Shown: in pieces, positions 8,133 to 14,809 of the stretch | How positions within the stretch are numbered: the first letter of the stretch is position 1 | Layout of the letters: each line of letters starts with the position of its first letter | From: Enterobacter pseudoroggenkampii | Lineage (GTDB): Bacteria; Pseudomonadota; Gammaproteobacteria; Enterobacterales; Enterobacteriaceae | Direction of reading: 5' to 3' | Assembly (NCBI RefSeq): GCF_026420145.1 | Contig: NZ_JAPMLV010000006.1 | Location: 1 to 64,000, forward strand | Length of the DNA: 64,000 bases | Notes under the pieces: generated by a model | Database searches by the model: none | The model's input: only the letters and a program-made list of their open reading frames with translations | What the model was told of the DNA's origin: nothing | Position numbers and translations under genes: made by a program

Positions 8133-8343
8133 GGACGTGTTTATTTTTCATCTCTGCGATCTCCTGACAGGTGACGCACAGGGCTACGCCGGGCACCGCT
8201 ATTCGGCGCGCCTCCGGTATCGGCGCCTCGCAGTCCTCACAGAGGAAACGCGAAGGCGATGCGGGTCGTCTGCGGGCACGATTAATGTGCCGCTCTCTGT
8301 CTTCTTGCTCGCGCGCCTGGGCAAGATCGATAAAATCGGCCAT
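8122..8343 (-). CDS. TraR/DksA-type zinc-finger protein
   Basis: This 73-residue protein has a C4 zinc finger (CEDCEAPIPEARRIAVPG..LCVTCQ: Cys-x2-Cys ... Cys-x2-Cys, about residues 35-59) typical of the TraR/DksA C4 family. Such short versions are common in P2-like early operons next to gene A and may bind in the RNA polymerase secondary channel. It starts exactly at the stop of the DUF2732 gene (shared base) and overlaps A by 11 bases. Confidence 0.88.
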   Translation of the reverse strand: MADFIDLAQAREQEDRERHINRARRRPASPSRFLCEDCEAPIPEARRIAVPGVALCVTCQEIAEMKNKHVRGG

Positions 8344-8573
8344 CAGTGCAGCTCCTGTGATTCACGCTCGTAGCGGGCCGCTTCGTGGCACAGCAGTTCG
8401 GCAACGTCTTCTCCGCTCATGCCGGTTTTGTAGATATGGCTCGCCAGCGCCTCCAGGCGCAGGGAGACCGCGAGGGCTCGCGCGCATCGTTCCTCCGTTT
8501 TTGCCTCTGCCAGCAGGCGTTTCAGTTCTTCACTTCCGGTCGGATAAGGGCGGTTTTCACTGTTTCGCATCAC
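8343..8573 (-). CDS. P2/186 early-region protein, DUF2732 family
   Basis: This 76-residue protein (MMRNSENRPYPTGSEELKRLL...) resembles DUF2732 proteins found between the repressor and gene A in P2/186-type prophages. It is soluble and helical; no catalytic motif is visible. Function is unknown. It shares its end with the zinc-finger gene downstream. Confidence 0.8.
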   Translation of the reverse strand: MMRNSENRPYPTGSEELKRLLAEAKTEERCARALAVSLRLEALASHIYKTGMSGEDVAELLCHEAARYERESQELH

Positions 8574-8638
8574 GCGTTCTCCTTAAATTCAGGCAAAAGG
8601 ATGCCCGGCGGGTTTACGCCATTAGTTTTTGGGTTGGG

Positions 8639-8977
8639 TTATATCGGCATGGTCAGCCGTTCAGGAAATAAACTCACAACAGCACGAAAATGGTTCATGG
8701 CGTTAATCAGCGCCCGTTTCTCTTCGGTCGTCAGCTCGCTGATATCGCACTCATGCCGGGCGACGGGCAATCTCGCCAGGAAAAAGAGGGCGGCCAGCGC
8801 CCTGCAGTTCTCCTCAAAACAGGGATCGCGCTTATCGCGCAGCTCGGCCATAAACCGCGCCAGCTCTTTTCCGCTATCGCTCCCGTATCGGGCGCGCAGT
8901 TCAGCGACGTGGTTAAGCCCGTTAAGACGCGCTCCCACGCTAAGTGGAACCCTTGCACGGGCAGCTTCTATCGCCAT
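8639..8977 (-). CDS. P2/186 early-region protein, DUF5347 family
   Basis: This 112-residue protein (MAIEAARARVPLSVGARLNGLNHVAELRARYG...) matches small early-region proteins of 186-like prophages annotated as DUF5347. It contains an NAMNHFRAVVSLFPERLTMP C-terminal segment and shows no known catalytic motif. It overlaps a 34-codon ORF upstream by 10 bases and is followed by a 65-base gap before DUF2732. Confidence 0.8.
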   Translation of the reverse strand: MAIEAARARVPLSVGARLNGLNHVAELRARYGSDSGKELARFMAELRDKRDPCFEENCRALAALFFLARLPVARHECDISELTTEEKRALINAMNHFRAVVSLFPERLTMPI

Positions 8978-9072
8978 ATCACCCCTCGCATAAATTCACG
9001 CACGCTAATGTGCTGAAAACGGGTGTAGCACGGTTTTTTCCACCGTTTGATGATTGCGATTTCAGAAGCCAT
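8968..9072 (-). CDS. Small early-region ORF (34 codons)
   Basis: From an ATG at 9070-9072 a 34-residue frame runs MASEIAIIKRWKKPCYTRFQ... to a TAG that overlaps the start of the next gene by 10 bases. It is the first gene downstream of the early (leftward) promoter. The overlap and its position suggest it is translated; a weak GGGA precedes the start. Small basic proteins occur here in 186-like prophages (the fil region), but I cannot assign it. apl and cII, normally in this interval, are absent. Confidence 0.5.
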   Translation of the reverse strand: MASEIAIIKRWKKPCYTRFQHISVREFMRGVIWR

Positions 9073-9161
9073 GCTGCATGATTCCCATTTTGATACTGTC
9101 TGCAATCATTAGCCTCTGTTTGCCAACATCTGCCGCTGATTGCCCGAATTTGCAATGATAT

Positions 9162-9181
9162 TAATACCCAATTGAGTATTA
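9162..9181. promoter_or_regulatory. Palindromic operator, probably CI-bound, in the early/lysogenic promoter region
   Basis: The 20-base TAATACCCAATTGAGTATTA has perfect 6-base inverted arms (TAATAC/GTATTA). It lies in the 132-base gap between the start of CI and the first early gene, where the divergent promoters must be. Binding by CI is inferred from position only. Confidence 0.55.
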
Positions 9182-9204
9182 GTAAACACCCAAAGGAATA
9201 TATT

Positions 9205-9780
9205 TTGATCTTAGATTCTCAAGTGAATAATGAAGAGTTACTCGATAGAATCTGTCAGGTATATGGTTTCACGCAGAAAATCCAGCTGGCCCGGCACTTT
9301 AATATCGCCGCCAGCTCGCTTCAGAACCGCTACGCGCGCGGTACCGTCTCTTACGACTTTGCGGTTCAGTGCGCGCTGGACACCGGCGCGAGCCTTCGCT
9401 GGCTGATGACCGGCCAAGGGGCGCAGTTTGAAGGTCATCCCGTGCCGGGCGATCCCGTTTCAGTTTCGACATTCACACTCAGTGACGGGAGACTGGAAGA
9501 AAATTCCATTTTGAGTATAGACTCTGCTTTCTTTAGCAAACCGCTGGCGCGCGGCATCGCCGTCCGGGCGGAGGGGAAGCTGCACTTTATCGAAAAAGAC
9601 GCATCGTTAACCGACGGCCTGTGGCTGGTTGAGATTGAAGGCACCGCCAGCATCCGCGACCTAACGCTGCTGCCGGGTAAAAAACTCCACGTGGCGGGCG
9701 GCAAGGTTCCGTTTGAGTGCGGTATCGACGAGATTAAAACGGTAGGGCGTGTGGTGGGGATCTATAGCGAAGTAAGCTGA
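9205..9780 (+). CDS. cI: 186-type phage repressor CI
   Basis: The protein has an N-terminal helix-turn-helix region (ICQVYGFTQKIQLARHFNIAASSLQNRYARGTVSYDF) and a C-terminal oligomerisation domain ending KVPFECGIDEIKTVGRVVGIYSEV, as in the 186 CI family; it is not a self-cleaving LexA-type repressor. I chose the TTG at 9205 (AAGGA seven bases upstream), giving 191 residues against 192 for 186 CI. It should keep the leftward early operon silent until Tum titrates it. In 186 the integrase gene follows CI; here a terminator and then T6SS genes follow. Confidence 0.9.
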   Translation: MILDSQVNNEELLDRICQVYGFTQKIQLARHFNIAASSLQNRYARGTVSYDFAVQCALDTGASLRWLMTGQGAQFEGHPVPGDPVSVSTFTLSDGRLEENSILSIDSAFFSKPLARGIAVRAEGKLHFIEKDASLTDGLWLVEIEGTASIRDLTLLPGKKLHVAGGKVPFECGIDEIKTVGRVVGIYSEVS

Positions 9781-9832
9781 GGATGTTTCATCCCCCCCTC
9801 GTGGCTGTGGATCTGCCGCAAGATAAACCGAT

Positions 9833-9874
9833 ACAGAGAAGCGAATTATATGTCCGTATAATTCGCTTCTCTGT
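9833..9874 (+). terminator. Strong hairpin after CI
   Basis: An inverted repeat with 18-base arms (ACAGAGAAGCGAATTATA / complement, loop TGTCCG) is followed by TTCTTGTTT. It closes the CI transcript and separates the prophage remnant from the AT-rich T6SS island. Confidence 0.75.
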
Positions 9875-10051
9875 TCTTGTTTAATCAGGCTTATAACACT
9901 CATAAAAAAATATATGTTTTTAAATTATATTTTTTATTACTTCATTCAACCAATGAATGCATGTAACTGTAGTGACACGAAATATTACAAACAGAAAAAT
10001 CATGAAGGAGTAAGGTCAGAGAAATTAATTAAATAAATGGAGTTAACCAGA

Positions 10052-10543
10052 ATGGCTATACCAGTTTATCTCTGGCTTTACAGCGAAGAAGGGAAACAGT
10101 TAAAAGGTAGCGTTGATGTACATAGACGCGAAGGTAGCATTGAAATAACCGGACTGTCACACGGCGTAGAGATACCTACAGATGATTACTCCGGAAAAAT
10201 AACAGCCAAACGCCAACATTCTCCCTTTGTTTTTACAAAAGCGCAAGACGTCTCAAGTCCTTACCTTTATCAGATCGTTAGTACGGGAAGCGTTCTTAAA
10301 TCTGCTGAGCTAAAATTTTATCGAATCAACCACGCAGGGCAGGAAGAAGAATATTTTAATATTTTTATGGAAAATGCACGTATTACCTGCATTGTGCCTT
10401 ATATGGAAGATGTGAAGGATCCCGACTTCACACATTATGATCATATGGAAGCCATAGAAATGACATATGAAAAAATAACATGGAAATATCTGGACGGTAA
10501 CATTGTCCATTCCGATAGCTGGAAAGAACGCAGCGCGGCATAA
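10052..10543 (+). CDS. hcp: Type VI secretion tube protein Hcp (orphan)
   Basis: The protein (163 residues from the chosen ATG) has the Hcp1-family layout: MAIPVYLWLY start, EGSIEITGLSHGVEIPTD, the KRQHSPFVFTKAQDVSSPYLYQ segment and a C-terminal FTHYDHMEAIEMTYEKITWKY. Hcp forms hexameric rings that stack into the secreted tube and chaperone small effectors. GGAG nine bases upstream supports 10052 over the ATG at 10037. There are no T6SS structural genes nearby, so it is an orphan that must be used by a main T6SS cluster elsewhere. The effector gene follows after 12 bases. Base composition is AT-richer than in the host genes. Confidence 0.93.
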   Translation: MAIPVYLWLYSEEGKQLKGSVDVHRREGSIEITGLSHGVEIPTDDYSGKITAKRQHSPFVFTKAQDVSSPYLYQIVSTGSVLKSAELKFYRINHAGQEEEYFNIFMENARITCIVPYMEDVKDPDFTHYDHMEAIEMTYEKITWKYLDGNIVHSDSWKERSAA

Positions 10544-10555
10544 GGGGAATAGCTC

Positions 10556-10918
10556 ATGGCATGGACCTACTACCAAAGTACCGGTGAACTGTGGCATAAA
10601 GGTAAACTTATTGGCACAGGGTATTCCGGAAACCTGACAAACAAAAATAATCCAGACCGTCAGCACGTTAAGGGGATGGGACCATTACCACGCGGAACGT
10701 ATCGCATAGGAGGCCATACATCCTCAAGGGGGCCAATGACAATTAACCTCAAACAAACCTCTGGTGAGAGCTATGGGCGATCGCTGTTTCGCATCCATGG
10801 TGAGAAAAAGGCACCAGCCATTCCTGGTTTTGCATCAGAGGGCTGCATTATCATGGGACCTCACATTCGCTCTAAAATAATTCTTTCGTCAGATCGTACG
10901 CTTGAGGTAGTTCGTTGA
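10556..10918 (+). CDS. Tlde1-like T6SS cell-wall effector (DUF2778)
   Basis: This 120-residue protein fits the DUF2778/Tlde1 family of L,D-transpeptidase-like effectors. Visible features are GYSGNLTNKNNPDRQHVKGMGPLPRGTYRIG in the N-terminal half, then FRIHGEKK and ASEGCIIM, which supply the conserved His and the catalytic Cys. Such effectors cut or modify peptidoglycan tetrapeptide stems in the periplasm of neighbouring cells. It has no signal peptide and sits directly after hcp, consistent with loading into the Hcp tube. AAGGGGA precedes the start. Confidence 0.87.
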   Translation: MAWTYYQSTGELWHKGKLIGTGYSGNLTNKNNPDRQHVKGMGPLPRGTYRIGGHTSSRGPMTINLKQTSGESYGRSLFRIHGEKKAPAIPGFASEGCIIMGPHIRSKIILSSDRTLEVVR

Positions 10919-11382
10919 AAAAGTACGTGTTTTCTCTAATTACCTGCATTCTTACGGCTTCCTGTATAGCGTCAGAGAGTGACTGGATAACCTATATTAA
11001 GCTGGTGTCCAGCGCTGACATGGCAGCTATTCAGGCATTACCAGCGAAGATTAAAAGCACTGGTGATAATCTGGATGACGAGCATGCTGAACAGTTGGCG
11101 ACCGCCATCAGCATGGCGCTTATCCGCGCCCCAGAATTAGTGCTGAATGTCACCAATCAATTTAAGTTGAACCCAGACCCTTTACAGCAACGGTTTGGAA
11201 CCACTTTGATATGTAGCATACCGATGATGATACACAGCACTAATGCGGAGGTTGAAACCTATTTAGCAAAGGCTAAACCAGCATTGGAGAAAGCGGGCTC
11301 CCCAGCAAGAGAATGCTTAAGCAATATGCTCGATGTAATCAATGAGGTTAAGCAAGAAAAGGATAAGGACTCAAAACGTTAG
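10915..11382 (+). CDS. Periplasmic immunity protein for the Tlde1-like effector
   Basis: This 155-residue protein starts at a TTG that overlaps the effector stop (TTGA), so the pair is translationally coupled. It opens with a signal sequence (MKKYVFSLITCILTASCIAS), sending it to the periplasm where the effector acts, and the rest is mostly helical. Overlap, export and position identify it as the cognate immunity protein; the sequence alone shows no familiar motif. A hairpin follows it. Confidence 0.8.
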   Translation: MKKYVFSLITCILTASCIASESDWITYIKLVSSADMAAIQALPAKIKSTGDNLDDEHAEQLATAISMALIRAPELVLNVTNQFKLNPDPLQQRFGTTLICSIPMMIHSTNAEVETYLAKAKPALEKAGSPARECLSNMLDVINEVKQEKDKDSKR

Positions 11383-11396
11383 CATCATATTATAAC

Positions 11397-11416
11397 AAGC
11401 GCTCTTCTGAGCGCTT
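11397..11416 (+). terminator. Hairpin after the immunity gene
   Basis: AAGCGCTCTTCTGAGCGCTT forms an 8-base stem with a TTCT loop, followed by AATCTTT. It would end the hcp-effector-immunity transcript. Confidence 0.6.
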
Positions 11417-11480
11417 AATCTTTGAACCATTAAATAATAAACTACATATCACTCCAGTTTATCCAAAAATAAAAGAGCAC

Positions 11481-11597
11481 ATGGCTAAATCCTCCCTTTC
11501 AACCATCACCGTATCAAATAACAGCGGCTGCTCGGCTATGAGTGCGACGCAGAAATTTGAAAATATCTATATCCCACCGGGAATGAACTTGATATGA
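11481..11597 (+). pseudogene. Short ORF, possible remnant of a second effector
   Basis: A 38-codon frame (MAKSSLSTITVSNNSGCSAM...) ends in a TGA that overlaps the ATG of the next gene (ATGA). This is the same coupling seen for effector and immunity pairs, so it may be what is left of a second toxin after an internal deletion, or a short leader. I recognise no domain. The purine-rich AAAAGAGCAC precedes its ATG. Confidence 0.4.
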
Positions 11598-12028
11598 AAA
11601 CGATGCAGCTGTTTTTGATTATGTTAGTGATATCGCACGTGGCTTATGCAAATGACTGTACTTCTGTTGAAGAAATGGACAAGGCAGATAACGCAGCCTC
11701 TGCCATTCAGGACTGGCAAGGCATCCATTCTTTTTACAAAAATTACAGACAGTGTGATGAGGGATATATCGCAGAAGGGATATCAGCGACTATTGTCGGG
11801 CTGTTAGCCAACAACTGGAAGACCTCCCATCAACTCATGCAGCTATCTGTAAACGATCGCGCTTTTGAGTCATGGATGATTAATCACATCGATACGACCA
11901 CGAACGATCGCGAGCTCGATAAAGTCGTGAGAAACGCCACGGATAGCTGTCCCGAAGGCGGTAAAGCGTTCTGCAATCAGATTGAGAATGCCGCACAAGG
12001 CGCGTTGAAGGAACTGCAAAGCCCATAG
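11594..12028 (+). CDS. Exported protein, probable orphan immunity protein
   Basis: This 144-residue protein begins with a signal peptide (MKTMQLFLIMLVISHVAYA, likely cut before ND). The mature part contains five cysteines (one near its start, then CDEG, CPEG, FCNQ) and is otherwise helical. Size, export, AT-rich composition and placement after an Hcp effector module point to an immunity protein that outlived its effector. I do not recognise the family. Confidence 0.6.
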   Translation: MKTMQLFLIMLVISHVAYANDCTSVEEMDKADNAASAIQDWQGIHSFYKNYRQCDEGYIAEGISATIVGLLANNWKTSHQLMQLSVNDRAFESWMINHIDTTTNDRELDKVVRNATDSCPEGGKAFCNQIENAAQGALKELQSP

Positions 12029-12233
12029 CCAAGAATGGTTTCACAGGTAGAGCAGGAAACGGAGCTATCCTCACCCTCCACCTTACAGGCTCCTGCTCAC
12101 TTCCCCACCTCACAAACTGCAAAACTAAAGAAATCCCCCATCGCGCCGATCATCATCCGTGTGTATTATTTCCTGTAGCTTTTACAACAACTAACCTTAA
12201 CTCAAATACTTAAGCGCCAAAGCGAAAGGCATC

Positions 12234-13403
12234 ATGAGCACACCGATCAAACGGCTAGAAATCATTAAAAATGCCATTGAACTGGAAGATGACGACATCA
12301 TCCAGAGCCAGCTGACACGCCTGAAAAATGAAGCGTTTGACGATGAGCTACAGGCAATCGTCGTGGCGCTTGAGGAGAAGAACTACACCGCGGCCATGGC
12401 GGCCATTACCGCCTGGCTGCAGGGCCAGCGCGCCGTCACCCCGTGGCGCGACCCGCAGGTGGCAGCCAGCAAGCTGGAACTGAAGGCGCTGGAAGAGCGT
12501 CTGCGCGATCTGATTGACCGCCGCAACGCCCGCGTGCAGCAGCTTGATGAGTTTAACGATCTCTATTTTTCCCGCCTTGGGCCGCTGATGCAGCAGATCC
12601 TCGCCCTGCGTAAAACCCTGGCGGAGCTAAACCTGCGTCGTCAGCAGGCGGAAGCGCGTCGTCGCGAGGAAGATTACCGTCGCTGCCAGCACTATATGGC
12701 GCAGGCGGTAGAGGTGCTGGCGACGCTCACCCAGCGCTGGCGCGATCTCCCGGCCGATTCCGTACAGGCCGCTGAGGCGCGTAAGCATCTGGAACAGCAA
12801 AGCAATCTGATTGCCAACCTGCTGGCCGAAGCGCTGGAGCTGGAGAGCGGCTTAACGCGCGAAGAGGAGCCTGCGCGTCAGGCGCGCGACGAGGCGAACG
12901 AAGAGTACGAGAAGTATCGCGAACAGCATCACGATGCCGAAGTGCGGCTGCGCAAAGGTAAGCATCTTTCGGAAGAAGACCAGAACGAACTCAAGCGTCT
13001 CTGGCGGCAGGCGAGCAAGCTCTGCCACCCGGATCTGGTGGCGGACGATTTGAAAGAAGAAGCCAACAGCATGATGGTGCAGCTTAACCAGGCGAAGCAG
13101 AGCGGCGATGTGAAAGCCATTCGCTCGCTGGTAGCCCGCCTGCAACAGGGCTTCGAGCCATTGATGGCCAGCGACAGGCTGAACGATCTGGAACGTATCC
13201 GCAAAAAAATGGCGCAGGTCCGCGAGCAGATCGACATTTTAGTGAACGAGCTGGCGGAACTGGAGAAAGAGGAGTCCTGGCTGCTGGTCTCGTCGCTCAA
13301 CAATATGGAAGCGTACTTCGCTCAGCAGGAGAAAGCGCTGCACGAGGTCCGCGCCTCGCTCGAACATCAGGTGAACGAAGCGCAGCTGGATTCCGCCGCC
13401 TGA
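12234..13403 (+). CDS. Coiled-coil protein with J-domain-like HPD segment
   Basis: This 389-residue, highly charged protein is mostly coiled coil (about residues 75-245 and 320-385). Near residues 254-270 it has the stretch RLWRQASKLCHPDLV, where HPD resembles the signature of J domains that stimulate Hsp70 ATPase. It has neither signal peptide nor membrane segment. Homologues in enterobacteria are annotated as DnaJ-domain or DNA-repair proteins without experimental support known to me. GC content and codon use match the host genes, so the T6SS island ends before it. AAAGG precedes the ATG. Confidence 0.7.
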   Translation: MSTPIKRLEIIKNAIELEDDDIIQSQLTRLKNEAFDDELQAIVVALEEKNYTAAMAAITAWLQGQRAVTPWRDPQVAASKLELKALEERLRDLIDRRNARVQQLDEFNDLYFSRLGPLMQQILALRKTLAELNLRRQQAEARRREEDYRRCQHYMAQAVEVLATLTQRWRDLPADSVQAAEARKHLEQQSNLIANLLAEALELESGLTREEEPARQARDEANEEYEKYREQHHDAEVRLRKGKHLSEEDQNELKRLWRQASKLCHPDLVADDLKEEANSMMVQLNQAKQSGDVKAIRSLVARLQQGFEPLMASDRLNDLERIRKKMAQVREQIDILVNELAELEKEESWLLVSSLNNMEAYFAQQEKALHEVRASLEHQVNEAQLDSAA

Positions 13404-14168
13404 TTATTTGGCGTGCCAGTATGCGCTGGCACGCACCAGCTGCGGGTCAATCGCGTCGGCTTCAAACTGACGGCTCAGCGTTTTCACCACCTTCCCTTCC
13501 CCGGTCAGCCAGATGAAGTAGTCTTCCCCCGGAACGGTCAGCGCCGCCAGATGGTCTGCGACCGCCTGCGCGTTGTGGCCCACTACCCAGGTGATATTGA
13601 ACCCGCTCAGGTGCGCCAGATAGTCTTTATAAGATTCGTCCCCGACCGTCACGACCGCATGAACCTCCGGGCGAATCGGCAGTTTAGCAATGCTTTCTAA
13701 GCGTCGACGCAGCGCGGGCATGCCGGACTCGTCGCACACGTACAGCTGCCAGGCGTAATCCTCCGGCACCACCAGCGAACCGCGCGGGCCGCCGATGGTC
13801 AGCGTGTCGCCCGCTTTCGCCTCGACCGCCCAGCTGCTGGCAATGCCGCCGTCATGAATGAAGAAATCGAGAACCAGCTCATGATTTGCCTCATCGTAGA
13901 GCGGCGTATAGTCGCGCGCCTGCGGACGCACGCCGTCGCCCCAGTCGATGCCTTCATCGGTGACCACCGGCGGCGTAAACGTCGTCCCGGGCGCCGGAAA
14001 AAAGACTTTGGTATGGTCGTCGAAACCGCGGGAGCTAAAGCCCTCCAGCGCCTCACCGCCTAAAACAATGCGCTGGAAACCCGCGCTGGCGCGCTCAACG
14101 CGGAGCACCGTCAGCTCGCGAAAACGCAGGTCATTACGAACACGCTGTGGATAACGAGTAGATGCCAT
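13404..14168 (-). CDS. yqjH: NADPH-dependent ferric-chelate reductase (siderophore-interacting protein)
   Basis: The 254-residue protein is a ViuB/YqjH-family flavoprotein: an FAD-binding barrel (about residues 20-130, GGIASSWAVEAKAGDTLTIGGPRGS) followed by a SIP C-terminal domain (WVVGHNAQAV, FIWLTGEGKVVKTL). It reduces ferric siderophores such as triscatecholates to release iron in the cytosol. I chose the ATG at 14166-14168 from the family start; the open frame upstream runs through the operators. It is divergent from yqjI, whose product represses both in E. coli, and a Fur box lies between. Confidence 0.93.
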   Translation of the reverse strand: MASTRYPQRVRNDLRFRELTVLRVERASAGFQRIVLGGEALEGFSSRGFDDHTKVFFPAPGTTFTPPVVTDEGIDWGDGVRPQARDYTPLYDEANHELVLDFFIHDGGIASSWAVEAKAGDTLTIGGPRGSLVVPEDYAWQLYVCDESGMPALRRRLESIAKLPIRPEVHAVVTVGDESYKDYLAHLSGFNITWVVGHNAQAVADHLAALTVPGEDYFIWLTGEGKVVKTLSRQFEADAIDPQLVRASAYWHAK

Positions 14169-14193
14169 TTTTAGACCCTTTTCTGGTGAATAC

Positions 14194-14298
14194 GATATAT
14201 CTAAATCAATTTTCAAATGATAATGATTACTAATAATGAAAAATGCAAGCTCTTTTAGATTGCATCTGAATATATCTTAGATATAGTTTAGATATATC
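14194..14298. promoter_or_regulatory. Divergent yqjH/yqjI control region: Fur box and YqjI operators
   Basis: The motif GATATATCTAAA (14194-14205, near yqjH) recurs inverted as TTTAGATATATC (14287-14298, near yqjI), and a perfect palindrome TATATCTTAGATATA lies at 14271-14285; these are the likely YqjI operators. Between them GATAATGATTACTAATAAT (14219-14237) matches the 19-base Fur box at 13 positions, with a perfect left half. The layout implies repression by both iron-loaded Fur and YqjI, as in E. coli. Confidence 0.8.
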
Positions 14299-14314
14299 AA
14301 TTAAAGGACCTGTT

Positions 14315-14809
14315 ATGCGACACGAAAACGACAGCGGCGGGCGACGACCGCGCTTTTTCGGCCACGGCGATCTGCGGCTGGTGATTCTGGATATCCTGAC
14401 CCGCAGTGCGAGCCACGGCTACGAGCTGATCAAAGAGATCGAGAACCTGACCCAGGGAAACTACACCCCGAGCCCGGGCGTCATCTATCCAACCCTGGAT
14501 TATCTTCAGGATCAGACCTTTATCACCATTACGGAAGAAGATAGCGGGCGTAAGCGCATTGCGATTACCGCTGAAGGACAGCGCTGGCTGGATGAAAACC
14601 GGGAACAGCTGGAACAGATCCAGGTGCGTATCAAAGCGCGCAGCGTCGGTTTTCAGCTGCGCAAAAACCCGCAGATGAAGCGGGCGCTGGATAACTTCAA
14701 AGCGGTGTTAGACCTGAAGGTGAATCAGGGAGAGCTCAGCGACGCGCAGCTTAAGCAGATTATCGGCGTGATTGACCGCGCGGCGCTGGAGATCTCCCAG
14801 CTGGATTAA
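14315..14809 (+). CDS. yqjI: PadR-type regulator YqjI lacking the His/Cys-rich N-terminal extension
   Basis: The 164-residue protein has a PadR winged helix ([46 protein letters not shown], residues 21-65) and a helical C-terminal dimerisation part ([22 protein letters not shown]). E. coli YqjI is a nickel-responsive repressor of about 207 residues with an N-terminal extension rich in His and Cys. Here only [18 protein letters not shown] precedes the domain and no extension is encoded upstream of the ATG, which has AGGA in front. Nickel sensing may therefore differ. The stop overlaps the convergent MCP stop. Confidence 0.92.
   Translation: MRHENDSGGRRPRFFGHGDLRLVILDILTRSASHGYELIKEIENLTQGNYTPSPGVIYPTLDYLQDQTFITITEEDSGRKRIAITAEGQRWLDENREQLEQIQVRIKARSVGFQLRKNPQMKRALDNFKAVLDLKVNQGELSDAQLKQIIGVIDRAALEISQLD

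Noticed and set aside
9833..9874. Attachment site of the prophage at the hairpin after CI
   Set aside because: The structure is a perfect terminator-like stem with no second copy in the window and no tRNA or host gene end nearby.
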